Source of the DNA: Pistricoccus aurantiacus
GTDB taxonomy: Bacteria > Pseudomonadota > Gammaproteobacteria > Pseudomonadales > Halomonadaceae
Reading direction: 5' to 3' (one strand)
DNA length: 64,000 bases
NCBI RefSeq assembly: GCF_042682565.1
Contig: NZ_JBHUIC010000008.1
Position 1 is the first letter of the stretch. Each line of letters opens with the position of its first letter. The notes beneath the pieces were generated by a model that was not told where the DNA came from, searched no databases, and saw only the letters and a list, made by a program, of their open reading frames with translations. Position numbers and translations under genes: made by a program. This document shows positions 8,301 to 14,747 of this stretch, one piece after another.

Positions 8301-9816
8301 GGTTTGGTGACGATGGCTTCTCTATATTGTAATAGTCATAAAATAAACTGACTGCCTCCAACTCAACATTTTGAAATCCAATGTGCTCATGAATTTCAAA
8401 ATTATTGCGCTCCAAGTTCTCATCTGAAATTGTCACACTTTTATATGTTGTTCTGACTGACAGGACTAGGCCTAGCCATTCAAATTCCTTGATTTCATCC
8501 ACAAAACTGTTGATGTTATCATTCCATAATTTGTTGCCATTTCCTTCATTAATAGCATCAATAAAAATTAAGACTCTTTTTCCTGTTTTTTGGCCCAATA
8601 AATTCAGCTTTTCTAGGAACTCACGAGAAGTAACTTTAAGCTGTAACCTCTTAAATATTTGTGACCAAGGTGATTCATCTGAAGTAAGTTGTTGCCCTAG
8701 TACAAATAGAGAAGGATAACCCGAGGCAATTCGTGTTTTAATCACGTCAGCAAGTAAATGAGACTTACCTATTCCAGCTTTTCCTTCGAGAAGTAAGAAG
8801 GGGTTGTTAGCTAACTTGACTGTTATTGAGTTTATAAATGCAAGTAAATTATTGCACGCATAATCAAGATCCCGAAGCTCTCTCAAAGTGGATGAATACT
8901 TATCGCTGTAGTGATTAGTTTCACCTTCTTTTTTGGCCTCTTCCCGTAACTCCCACAATACTGATTCCGACTCATTAATGGCTTCCAGGCACCTGGAAAC
9001 ATTATCAATAAACTTATTCGTTGGAACTTCACTTAATTTAGAAATGTTGACTTCTTGATAGAGGTTAGAGATGTTGTTTAACGACTGAGCTATTACGGAT
9101 AATGGTGTAGCAATTTCATCGTATTGGCGAAGTTTATTTCCTTTTATAAGAAAACTATCGATATGCAAATAAAACATATCAGAAAATGCTTGGGTCCTTC
9201 CAAGGCCCTCAAATACCTTTGAAATATCAAGTTTTACGTTCAGCTCAGGAGTATATCGTCCACCCAAATCCGCAATTGCCAGTGCGTTTTTTTCATTTAA
9301 CCAATCATTGCTCAAGTGAAATGTTAACTTCTCATCTAATGATTGCAGTATGAGCTTTATCTGTAATATTTCATCATTGATATCGAATATTTTTTCTTTA
9401 TAAGTTTCTTCAAAATGGAGCTTTTTCAACTTTTCACAGCTGTTTATCTTAAGCGTCAAAATAGAATAAAAGAGTTCGAGTTGCCGCTGCGTTGGAGGCA
9501 ATACATTTGGGTATTCATTAAACTTATTAACCAATTCCGATTTGTCAGGTAACTCTCTAAACAAGACATATTCATTCAGGACATCAAATAACGGCTGAGA
9601 GTGATAAAATGGAACCTTGTCTGAATCTATTGGGTATTCAGCTTCAAACTCTGAAGTTGTTTCCTCAATAAGCTGATAAAGCCTGTCTACATACCTGTGC
9701 TTTGGAAAAAACAGATTGCGGATATAACCATATCCCTCTTGTGTTATGAATTGGTCTACGAATTTTGTAGCAACGTAATAAGCTACTCCGCCAACTGTTA
9801 TTGTGACAGGTTCCAT
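5332..9816 (-). CDS. Very large STAND-type P-loop ATPase, candidate Avs-like antiphage sensor
   Basis: A 1494-residue protein. Residues 1-170 are an unrecognised region starting with a short hydrophobic segment (VTITVGGVAYYVATKFV). The motif LGGRYTPELNV is at about 184-194. A STAND NTPase core follows: Walker A EGKAGIGKS (344-352), Walker B VLIFIDAINEG (415-425), a sensor-like SVRTTY (453-458) and NPLFLKLLCEG (512-522). The remaining ~950 residues, including GGGDFSRYTIG near 985 and ERIGKKYQWIAYYEY near 1150, are probably a ligand-sensing region. I associate these motifs with Avs/AVAST-type NTPases that recognise phage proteins, but that is memory. No N-terminal nuclease, TIR or SIR2 domain is visible. 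The gene is far more AT-rich than the chromosome and sits alone between attI copy 2 and an attC. Confidence 0.75.
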   Translation of the reverse strand: MEPVTITVGGVAYYVATKFVDQFITQEGYGYIRNLFFPKHRYVDRLYQLIEETTSEFEAEYPIDSDKVPFYHSQPLFDVLNEYVLFRELPDKSELVNKFNEYPNVLPPTQRQLELFYSILTLKINSCEKLKKLHFEETYKEKIFDINDEILQIKLILQSLDEKLTFHLSNDWLNEKNALAIADLGGRYTPELNVKLDISKVFEGLGRTQAFSDMFYLHIDSFLIKGNKLRQYDEIATPLSVIAQSLNNISNLYQEVNISKLSEVPTNKFIDNVSRCLEAINESESVLWELREEAKKEGETNHYSDKYSSTLRELRDLDYACNNLLAFINSITVKLANNPFLLLEGKAGIGKSHLLADVIKTRIASGYPSLFVLGQQLTSDESPWSQIFKRLQLKVTSREFLEKLNLLGQKTGKRVLIFIDAINEGNGNKLWNDNINSFVDEIKEFEWLGLVLSVRTTYKSVTISDENLERNNFEIHEHIGFQNVELEAVSLFYDYYNIEKPSSPNLNPEFKNPLFLKLLCEGIKKNGLTRVPVGFNGISNILNFLVEGVNKSLASPKKYAFDPSFPLVRDALNEVVKVKLSIGSSNISLKDAHSAVQSVVNDYVTDKTFLSALIDEGLLTKGIVRNDDNSTEEVVYVAFERFDDHLTVKFLLDGVENIENEFKTDGRLKSYFKDEYDFYRHSGIVEALSIQLPEKFGKELYELLPEFGDNHNLLEAFIESLVWRDINAINFEKIKPFINEQVFGFNNSFDHFLEAIISISGLVDHPFNANFLHRWLIQHTLADRDAFWTTRLKYKYSEDSAFRHLIDWAWARTDKSYISDESIELVATSLCWFLTSSNRELRDCSTKALVSLLENRISVLIKVIDKFDGVNDPYVWERIFAVALGCALRTDNVRELKCLAETIYQKVFCTEYVYPNILLRDYAREIIEFAIHSGLVLDGVKPAKTKPPYNSSWPDKIPSKEELESLYDRDSYWALWSSIMGGGDFSRYTIGTNHNHSDWSGCKFGEIPVGRKQVFETFQSKLTDTQKELYDATDPIIYDDKAEEITFGDTTIRLGSAIGRKDQNEIKANKELFKRSLPDDLLIKFENDVEPYLDHNNNLLETDKHFDLRIAERFIFTRVVDLGWNPDKHGDFDRQIGSGRGRRESFQERIGKKYQWIAYYEYMAKLADNFIRFEGYGDERKESPYQGPWEPYVRDIDPTILLRETGTKVVSNQEMWWLNDEVFDWACSYEEWVKSSTTITNPYGLIEVKDNNGDEWLILESYPSWKEPKIIGNDDWGHPRKEVWSHIKSYIVKVEEFEKFRDWASSQHFMGRWMPEGSDRYQLFNREFYWSEAFQFFKSDYYGGADWTSVSDQESRAKIADVSITSVNYLWEEEFDKSKIETLSFLKPSNLVFEKMDLTNGEVEGSFKDQNGTIVCFAAEAIHASKAHLLVKKEPFLKMLSENGFEIVWTLLGEKGVIGGSLTSNHHYGRQEFSGAFYFYNNQLKGSHKTYSTR

Positions 9817-9993
9817 TTTTATCGATCCTACATTCTTATAAATTTGTTAAAGCCTAGTGACCTCTATGAGATGCTACATTCCACTGCAGGAGAACCAAAC
9901 AGAGGTTGCTCCTATTCGTTGCTTGGTATATTCGTAGCCTTCTCTGTCTGTTTTTAAATTGCGAGTTTCCGACCAAAGCTTTGTGTCAATGTA

Positions 9994-10171
9994 TTAACCT
10001 TGATCAGCAAACTGAAAAATTATCGAATCTAAATTTCTCTTTGCAATGTTTGATACAGGCTCACTAAGCGGTATGACTGAGTCAAAAGGTTCAAGTTCTG
10101 AAAACTTGGCTTGAACAATTGCTCTGTGGAGTGCAATTTTTTCCTGAATTTTTTAATTTAAGCTCGAGCAT
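9994..10171 (-). pseudogene. Small open frame at the head of the cassette, broken at a poly-A run
   Basis: An ATG at 10171, 21 bases inside the predicted cassette edge, opens MLELKLK and reaches a run of six A residues. A one-base frame change there joins it to an open frame (IQEKIALHRAIVQAKFSE and onward) ending at TAA 9996-9994, giving about 58 residues of protein-like composition. Without the shift the first frame stops after 26 codons, and the second frame has no ATG/GTG/TTG start. It could be a frameshifted gene, a slippery-site gene or chance. The rest of 9817-10190 holds only the upstream region of the ATPase gene. Confidence 0.3.
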
Positions 10172-10190
10172 TCTATTTTCTATGAGTCAT

Positions 10191-10395
10191 AACAGGTATT
10201 AGACAGCGTGCTCGTTGATTGACTTGAACGCGCGTGCTCGTTCAACAATCTTATCAATCGCGAATTTTTCTAACTAACTCTTTGATTTTACGGAACCTGA
10301 ATCATGATTCGGCCACCTATGCAGGGTTAGCGCGCTTGCGCGTTGTGCCAGGACCAATAATACTGTATGCATATACATGCATCGAGGGCCGCCAT
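10191..10395 (-). other. attI-like recombination region, integron copy 2
   Basis: This region lies between the large-ATPase cassette and the second integrase fragment. On the minus strand the outer edge reads CCTG^TTATGAC at 10196-10186. The inner half matches attI copy 1, and the outer half (TTATGA) matches the complement of the cassette's R'' core. Two 11-bp direct repeats, GCGTGCTCGTT at 10206-10216 and 10232-10242 (26-base spacing), resemble the DR1/DR2 integrase-binding repeats of known attI sites. A CGCGC/GCGCG inverted repeat lies at 10331-10342. No protein gene is seen here. Confidence 0.65.
10363..10378 (+). promoter_or_regulatory. LexA-like box upstream of intI copy 2
   Basis: CTGT-ATGCATAT-ACAT is a one-mismatch version of the CTGT-N8-ACAG LexA box. 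It lies 18 bases before the integrase ATG and overlaps a possible -10 (TATGCA, 17 bases after TTGTGC). SOS control of integron integrases is known in Vibrio and in class 1 integrons. Copy 1 has a more degraded version near 551-566. The site now drives only a broken gene. Confidence 0.45.
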
Positions 10396-10626
10396 ATGGA
10401 TTCGCACAGCAGACCGCCGAAGCTGATGGACCGGGTGAAGGCCACCATGCGAGTGAAACGCTACAGCCCCAGAACCGAGAAGACCTACTGCTACTGGATT
10501 CGCTACTTCATTCGCTTCCATGATGTCCGACACCCTGCCGTCATGGGTGGCACAGAGGTACGTGCCTTCCTGGAGCATTTGGCGGTGGAGCGCCGTGTGG
10601 CGGCGGCCACACAGAACCAGGCGCTG
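10396..10626 (+). pseudogene. intI: Integron integrase, 5' fragment (copy 2)
   Basis: The ATG at 10396 opens 77 codons of an IntI-type N-terminal core-binding domain. It includes RYSPRTEKTYCYWIRYFIRFH and a later HLAVERRVAAATQNQAL, both characteristic of integron integrases. After QNQAL (10626) the frame continues only into unrelated residues and stops, just before the 3' end of the toxin-antitoxin operon. The catalytic domain and the IntI-specific patch are absent. The breakpoint differs from copy 1, so the two heads were truncated separately. Confidence 0.85.
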
Positions 10627-10657
10627 ATGCCGCAACCTTACCTTTCAAACCCACATT

Positions 10658-11182
10658 TCAACTGATCAATTCTTCCAGTTCCTGATCATGTTCAGGTAAT
10701 CGGTGCTGAGTCTGCTTTAGCAAATTGACCTGCAACGCAGCAGAAGCAACATCCATTATGCTGTAATCGAGCGCATAACTACCCCGTGCCTCCAGCCATG
10801 CCAGTATTTCCGACAGATGCCACAGCGAAGCGCTGCCTTCGTGAACGGGATCGGGAAATGTTTCAGGATTCGCCAGCATCAGCTTGCGTAGATTCTGTCG
10901 GGACATGCCGACTATTTCCGCCGCATCAGTCAGGCCGACTAGATCCGGCGTTACCTCGATCAAACGTGCTGCAGGTACAGCTTTTTTTACGTCAGCTAAT
11001 GCACTGTGTAGTGCCTGCCGTGCATCGTCAGCTTCACGAGTAAACTCAAGCGCTAGGCGACCAGGCTGTCCGATACCAATCAATGCATCGTCGCAGCCGG
11101 CTTCTCCAAGCCGCTCAATGAACTCGTCGGTATCTGCATCTCGCTCGGTAAGCCGATATTTGAGGGTAAAGATATATTCCAT
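10658..11182 (-). CDS. Antitoxin-like DNA-binding protein of a HicAB-like pair
   Basis: A 174-residue protein. Residues 1-80 look like a small alpha/beta domain, with a sequence-specific DNA-binding region around VGLTDAAEIVGMSRQNLRKL (about 102-121), which reads as a helix-turn-helix followed by a recognition helix. Its start is 12 bases after the stop of the upstream toxin-like gene on the same strand, the toxin-first order of hicAB. By family logic it would neutralise the toxin and repress the shared promoter by binding the palindrome at 11492-11519. It ends next to the broken intI. Assignment rests on gene pairing and the HTH. Confidence 0.6.
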   Translation of the reverse strand: MEYIFTLKYRLTERDADTDEFIERLGEAGCDDALIGIGQPGRLALEFTREADDARQALHSALADVKKAVPAARLIEVTPDLVGLTDAAEIVGMSRQNLRKLMLANPETFPDPVHEGSASLWHLSEILAWLEARGSYALDYSIMDVASAALQVNLLKQTQHRLPEHDQELEELIS

Positions 11183-11194
11183 GATTTACTCCTG

Positions 11195-11464
11195 CTAAGC
11201 GCCTTCGTGATTGCTGTCCTGCTTTTCCTTGCTCGTACAGTTATCAACTACCCGAAGAATGGCACGAGCGTGTGCTATCGGTTTCCTGGGAGTACTCCAG
11301 ACGCTGGTGATACAGAACTCACCGCAACGGCATTCATTATCGTTGTAGGGGCAGTAAATCCGTCCCCACGCATGCCCGCTGGCAGTCTTGATTCGCCAAC
11401 CATTGGCTTCTGCATGGCGAAGCGCTGCTTCAATTTCTTTATTGGGATGGGAAGCCCGTGCCAT
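11195..11464 (-). CDS. HicA-like toxin of a toxin-antitoxin pair
   Basis: An 89-residue protein with N-terminal HPNKEIEAALRHAEANGWRI and a following SGHAWGRIYCPY. This parallels the HicA layout of a helix followed by a strand with a catalytic histidine in a G-S/x-H segment. HicA toxins are small dsRBD-fold RNases that cleave mRNA. A cysteine-rich middle part (CPYNDNECRCGEFC) distinguishes this subgroup. The start ATG at 11464 lies about 28 bases after the palindrome 11492-11519, a likely autoregulatory operator. Toxin activity is inferred from similarity and pairing. Confidence 0.6.
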   Translation of the reverse strand: MARASHPNKEIEAALRHAEANGWRIKTASGHAWGRIYCPYNDNECRCGEFCITSVWSTPRKPIAHARAILRVVDNCTSKEKQDSNHEGA

Positions 11465-11491
11465 CGCTTCATCTCAAGTTTGGTCGTAAAA

Positions 11492-11519
11492 AATAAGGTT
11501 GTCAATTGACAACCTTATT
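11492..11519 (-). promoter_or_regulatory. 28-bp perfect palindrome, probable operator of the toxin-antitoxin operon
   Basis: The half-site AATAAGGTTGTCAA is followed immediately by its exact reverse complement. The centre contains TTGTCA and TTGACA, which could serve as -35 boxes for the minus-strand toxin promoter. A symmetrical site just upstream of a toxin-antitoxin operon is the usual place for autoregulation. It lies 20 bases beyond the guaA stop, so it could also act as a terminator for guaA, though it lacks a long U-run in that direction. Confidence 0.6.
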
Positions 11520-11539
11520 GGTAACTCCGCTATTCGTTT

Positions 11540-13114
11540 TCACTCCCACTCGATCGTCGCGGGCGGCTTGCTGCTCACGTCGTAGGTCACCCGCGATACG
11601 CCACCAATCTCGTTGATGATGCGATTGGAGACTTTCTCCAGCAGTTCATAGGGCAGGTGCGCCCAGCGGGCGGTCATGAAGTCGATGGTTTCCACGGCGC
11701 GCAGGGCGATGACCCACTCGTAGCGGCGGCCGTCGCCGACCACGCCGACGGATTTTACCGGCAGGAAGACGGCAAAGGCTTGGCTGGTCTTGTGGTACCA
11801 ATCCGCGTTGTGCAACTCCTCGATAAAGATGGCGTCGGCTTCGCGGAGGATATCCGCGTATTCCTTCTTCACTTCGCCGAGGATGCGCACGCCGAGGCCC
11901 GGCCCTGGGAAGGGGTGGCGGTAGACCATGTCGTAGGGCAGACCGAGTTCGAGGCCGAGCTTTCTCACCTCGTCCTTGAACAGTTCCCGCAGCGGCTCGA
12001 CCAGCTTGAGCTTCATGGTTTCCGGCAGGCCGCCGACATTGTGGTGGGACTTGATGACGTGGGCCTTGCCGGTCTTGCTCGCGGCGGATTCGATCACGTC
12101 CGGGTAGATGGTGCCCTGGGCGAGGAAGTCCACGCCGTCGATCTTGGTGGCCTCGGCATCGAAGACATCGATAAAGGTGTTACCGATGATCTTGCGCTTG
12201 GCTTCCGGGTCGGCGACGTCCTTGAGCCGGCTGAGGAACTGATCTTCCGCGTCCACACGAATCACCCGCACCCCCATGTGCCGGGCGAAGGTTTCCATCA
12301 CCTGATCGCCTTCGTCTTTTCTGAGCAGACCATTGTCGACGAATACGCAGGTGAGCTGATCGCCGATGGCCTGGTGCAGCAGCGCCGCCACCACGGAGGA
12401 ATCCACCCCGCCGGAAAGCCCGAGCAGCACATGACGATCGCCGACCTGATCCCGCACCCGGGCGGAAAGATCCTCGACGATGCGCGCCGGGGTCCAGAGC
12501 TTTTCCGCCTGACAAATGCCAAGCACGAAGTGTTCGAGAATCCGCATGCCTTGCAGTGTATGGGTCACTTCCGGATGGAACTGCACCCCGTAGAAGCGCT
12601 TTTCCTCCCAGACCATGGCGGCGTTGGGGCAGCTCGGAGTGGAGGCGGTGACGGTGAAGCTCTCCGGCACCCGGGCCACCTTGTCGCCGTGGCTCATCCA
12701 CACATCGAGCAGCGCCTTGCCGTCATGATCGACGTGATCCTTGATGCCCTTGAACAAGGCATCGTCGCCCTCGATACGCACCTGAGCGTAGCCGAATTCC
12801 TGCTTTTTGGAGCCTTCCACCTGGCCGCCGAGCTGCTCCGCCATGGTTTGCATGCCGTAGCAGATGCCGAACACCGGCAGGCCCAGCTCAAAAACGCACT
12901 GCGGCGCTCGCGGGGAATCCAGCTCGGTGACGGATTCCGGCCCGCCGGCGAGGATGATGCCGTTGGGGTTGTACTCGCGAATCTCGTCTTCGCTGATATC
13001 GAAGGCGCGCACCTCCGAATAGACACCGATCTCCCGCACCCGGCGCGCGATCAGCTGGGTGTACTGGGAGCCGAAATCGAGGATCAGGATCTTGTGGGCG
13101 TGAATATCGGTCAT
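11540..13114 (-). CDS. guaA: GMP synthase (glutamine-hydrolysing)
   Basis: A 524-residue enzyme converting XMP to GMP with ATP and glutamine. The N-terminal class I glutamine amidotransferase domain shows ILAGGPESV, the nucleophile Cys85 in FGICYGMQT, and GVQFHPEVTHT with the catalytic His/Glu. The ATP pyrophosphatase domain starts with the P-loop LSGGVDSS near 230. The C-terminal dimerisation domain ends in SSKPPATIEWE. Length is standard. Its start is six bases after the guaB stop, so the two form the usual guaBA operon on the minus strand. Confidence 0.97.
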   Translation of the reverse strand: MTDIHAHKILILDFGSQYTQLIARRVREIGVYSEVRAFDISEDEIREYNPNGIILAGGPESVTELDSPRAPQCVFELGLPVFGICYGMQTMAEQLGGQVEGSKKQEFGYAQVRIEGDDALFKGIKDHVDHDGKALLDVWMSHGDKVARVPESFTVTASTPSCPNAAMVWEEKRFYGVQFHPEVTHTLQGMRILEHFVLGICQAEKLWTPARIVEDLSARVRDQVGDRHVLLGLSGGVDSSVVAALLHQAIGDQLTCVFVDNGLLRKDEGDQVMETFARHMGVRVIRVDAEDQFLSRLKDVADPEAKRKIIGNTFIDVFDAEATKIDGVDFLAQGTIYPDVIESAASKTGKAHVIKSHHNVGGLPETMKLKLVEPLRELFKDEVRKLGLELGLPYDMVYRHPFPGPGLGVRILGEVKKEYADILREADAIFIEELHNADWYHKTSQAFAVFLPVKSVGVVGDGRRYEWVIALRAVETIDFMTARWAHLPYELLEKVSNRIINEIGGVSRVTYDVSSKPPATIEWE

Positions 13115-13120
13115 GATCCC

Positions 13121-14590
13121 TTAGCCCACCCGATAGTTGGGAGCTTCTTTCGTGATCTGCACGTCATGAACATGCGACTCGTTGAAGCCGGCGCCGGTGA
13201 TCTTGACGAATTCCGGCTTGGTGCGCATTTCCTCGATGCTGCGACAGCCGGTGTAGCCCATGGAGGCGCGCAGGCCACCCATCAGCTGATGAACGATGGC
13301 GCTCATCAGGCCCTTGTAGGGCACCCGGCCTTCGATGCCTTCCGGGACGAGCTTTTCGATGCCTTCGCTCTTGTCCTGGAAATAGCGATCCGAGGAACCC
13401 TGGCTCTGGGACATGGCGCCCATGGAGCCCATGCCGCGATAGGCCTTGTAGGTACGCCCTTGGTAGAGCTCGACTTCCCCAGGGGCTTCCTCGGTGCCGG
13501 CGAGCAGGCCGCCGATCATCACGCAGCTGGCGCCGGCGGCGATTGCCTTGGAGAGATCCCCGGAGAAGCGCACACCGCCGTCGGCGATCAGTGGAATGTC
13601 ATAGTCCTCGAGGGCGGCGGAAACGTTGGCTACCGCGCTGATCTGGGGCACGCCGACTCCGGCGACGATCCGCGTGGTGCAGATCGAGCCCGGACCGATG
13701 CCTACCTTGACCGCGTCTACACCGGCTTCCGCCAGCGCTCTCGCGGCATCCGCGGTGGCGATGTTACCGCCGATCACCTGGATCTGCGGGAAGTTCTCCT
13801 TGACCCAGCGCACTCGATCGATCACGCCTTTCGAATGACCGTGAGCGGTATCCACCACCACCACATCGACGCCGGCGTCCGCCAGGGCTTTGATGCGTTC
13901 CGGGGTTTCCGGGCCGGTGCCCACCGCCGCGCCCACCAGCAGGCGGCCATCGCTGTCTTTGGCGGCGCTGGGGTAAGTGCGCGCTTTCTCGATATCCCGG
14001 AAGGTCACCAGGCCGCGCAGCCGGAATTCCTTGTCCACTACCGGCATCTTCTCGATACGATGCTCGTGAAGCTGAGTCTTGATCTGCTCGAGCGGCGTGC
14101 CTTCCACCACGGTGATCAGCTGTTCCCGAGGCGTCATGATCGCCTCGACGCTGTCGCTGTGATCCGGCTGGAAGCGCATGTCGCGACCGGTGACGATGCC
14201 CACCAGGATTTCGCCTTCCACCACCGGAAAGCCGGAGAAGCCGTATTCCTTGGCCATGTTCAACAGGTCCTGCAGCTTGGCGTCGGGACCAACGGTGACC
14301 GGATCCTTGACGATCACGCTCTCGTGCTTCTTGACCTTGCGTACTTCCGCCGCCTGGGCGTTCACGGACATGTTCTTGTGAATGATGCCGATGCCACCTT
14401 CCTGGGCCATGGCGATAGCCAGGCGCGCTTCGGTGACGGTATCCATGGCGGAGGAACAAAGGGGAATATTGAGTTCGAGATGGCGGGTCAGGCGGGTCTT
14501 GAGGCTGACGTCCTTGGGCAGCACGTCGGAATAGCCGGGAACCAGTAATACGTCGTCGAACGTCAGCGCTTCTTGGGCCATACGTAGCAT
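13121..14590 (-). CDS. guaB: Inosine-5'-monophosphate dehydrogenase
   Basis: Oxidises IMP to XMP with NAD, the rate-limiting step to guanine nucleotides. The conserved N-terminus MLRMAQEALTFDDVLLVPGY places the start at 14590 (489 residues, the family length); an in-frame upstream extension to 14680 has no family similarity. Two CBS domains follow (about residues 90-210). The barrel carries the catalytic loop GIGPGSICTTR, and the flap GSMGAMSQSQGSSDRYFQ is complete. It is divergent from xseA with about 157 bases between. First gene of the guaBA operon. Confidence 0.97.
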   Translation of the reverse strand: MLRMAQEALTFDDVLLVPGYSDVLPKDVSLKTRLTRHLELNIPLCSSAMDTVTEARLAIAMAQEGGIGIIHKNMSVNAQAAEVRKVKKHESVIVKDPVTVGPDAKLQDLLNMAKEYGFSGFPVVEGEILVGIVTGRDMRFQPDHSDSVEAIMTPREQLITVVEGTPLEQIKTQLHEHRIEKMPVVDKEFRLRGLVTFRDIEKARTYPSAAKDSDGRLLVGAAVGTGPETPERIKALADAGVDVVVVDTAHGHSKGVIDRVRWVKENFPQIQVIGGNIATADAARALAEAGVDAVKVGIGPGSICTTRIVAGVGVPQISAVANVSAALEDYDIPLIADGGVRFSGDLSKAIAAGASCVMIGGLLAGTEEAPGEVELYQGRTYKAYRGMGSMGAMSQSQGSSDRYFQDKSEGIEKLVPEGIEGRVPYKGLMSAIVHQLMGGLRASMGYTGCRSIEEMRTKPEFVKITGAGFNESHVHDVQITKEAPNYRVG

Positions 14591-14747
14591 TGGCAACACC
14601 CAGTTTGAGCAGGTGGGAGAAGGGATATAACGCAGAAAAGTTAATCGCGTATTATAGCGCCGCCGCCACTTTCGTCGCAATGTGAAGGCGCTCGAGCGCC
14701 ATGGTAGGCTGACGCCTTTCCATGCTGTCTACCCGGATATCGATCGC

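Noticed and set aside
5332..9816. Possibility that the large ATPase is a restriction or phage gene
   Set aside because: No nuclease, methylase or phage structural motifs and no phage genes nearby; the STAND core and integron context fit a defence sensor better.
11657..14548. 963-codon plus-strand frame across guaA and guaB
   Set aside because: Antisense shadow of two well-conserved genes in GC-rich DNA; composition rich in His, Asp and Gly typical of reverse-frame translation.
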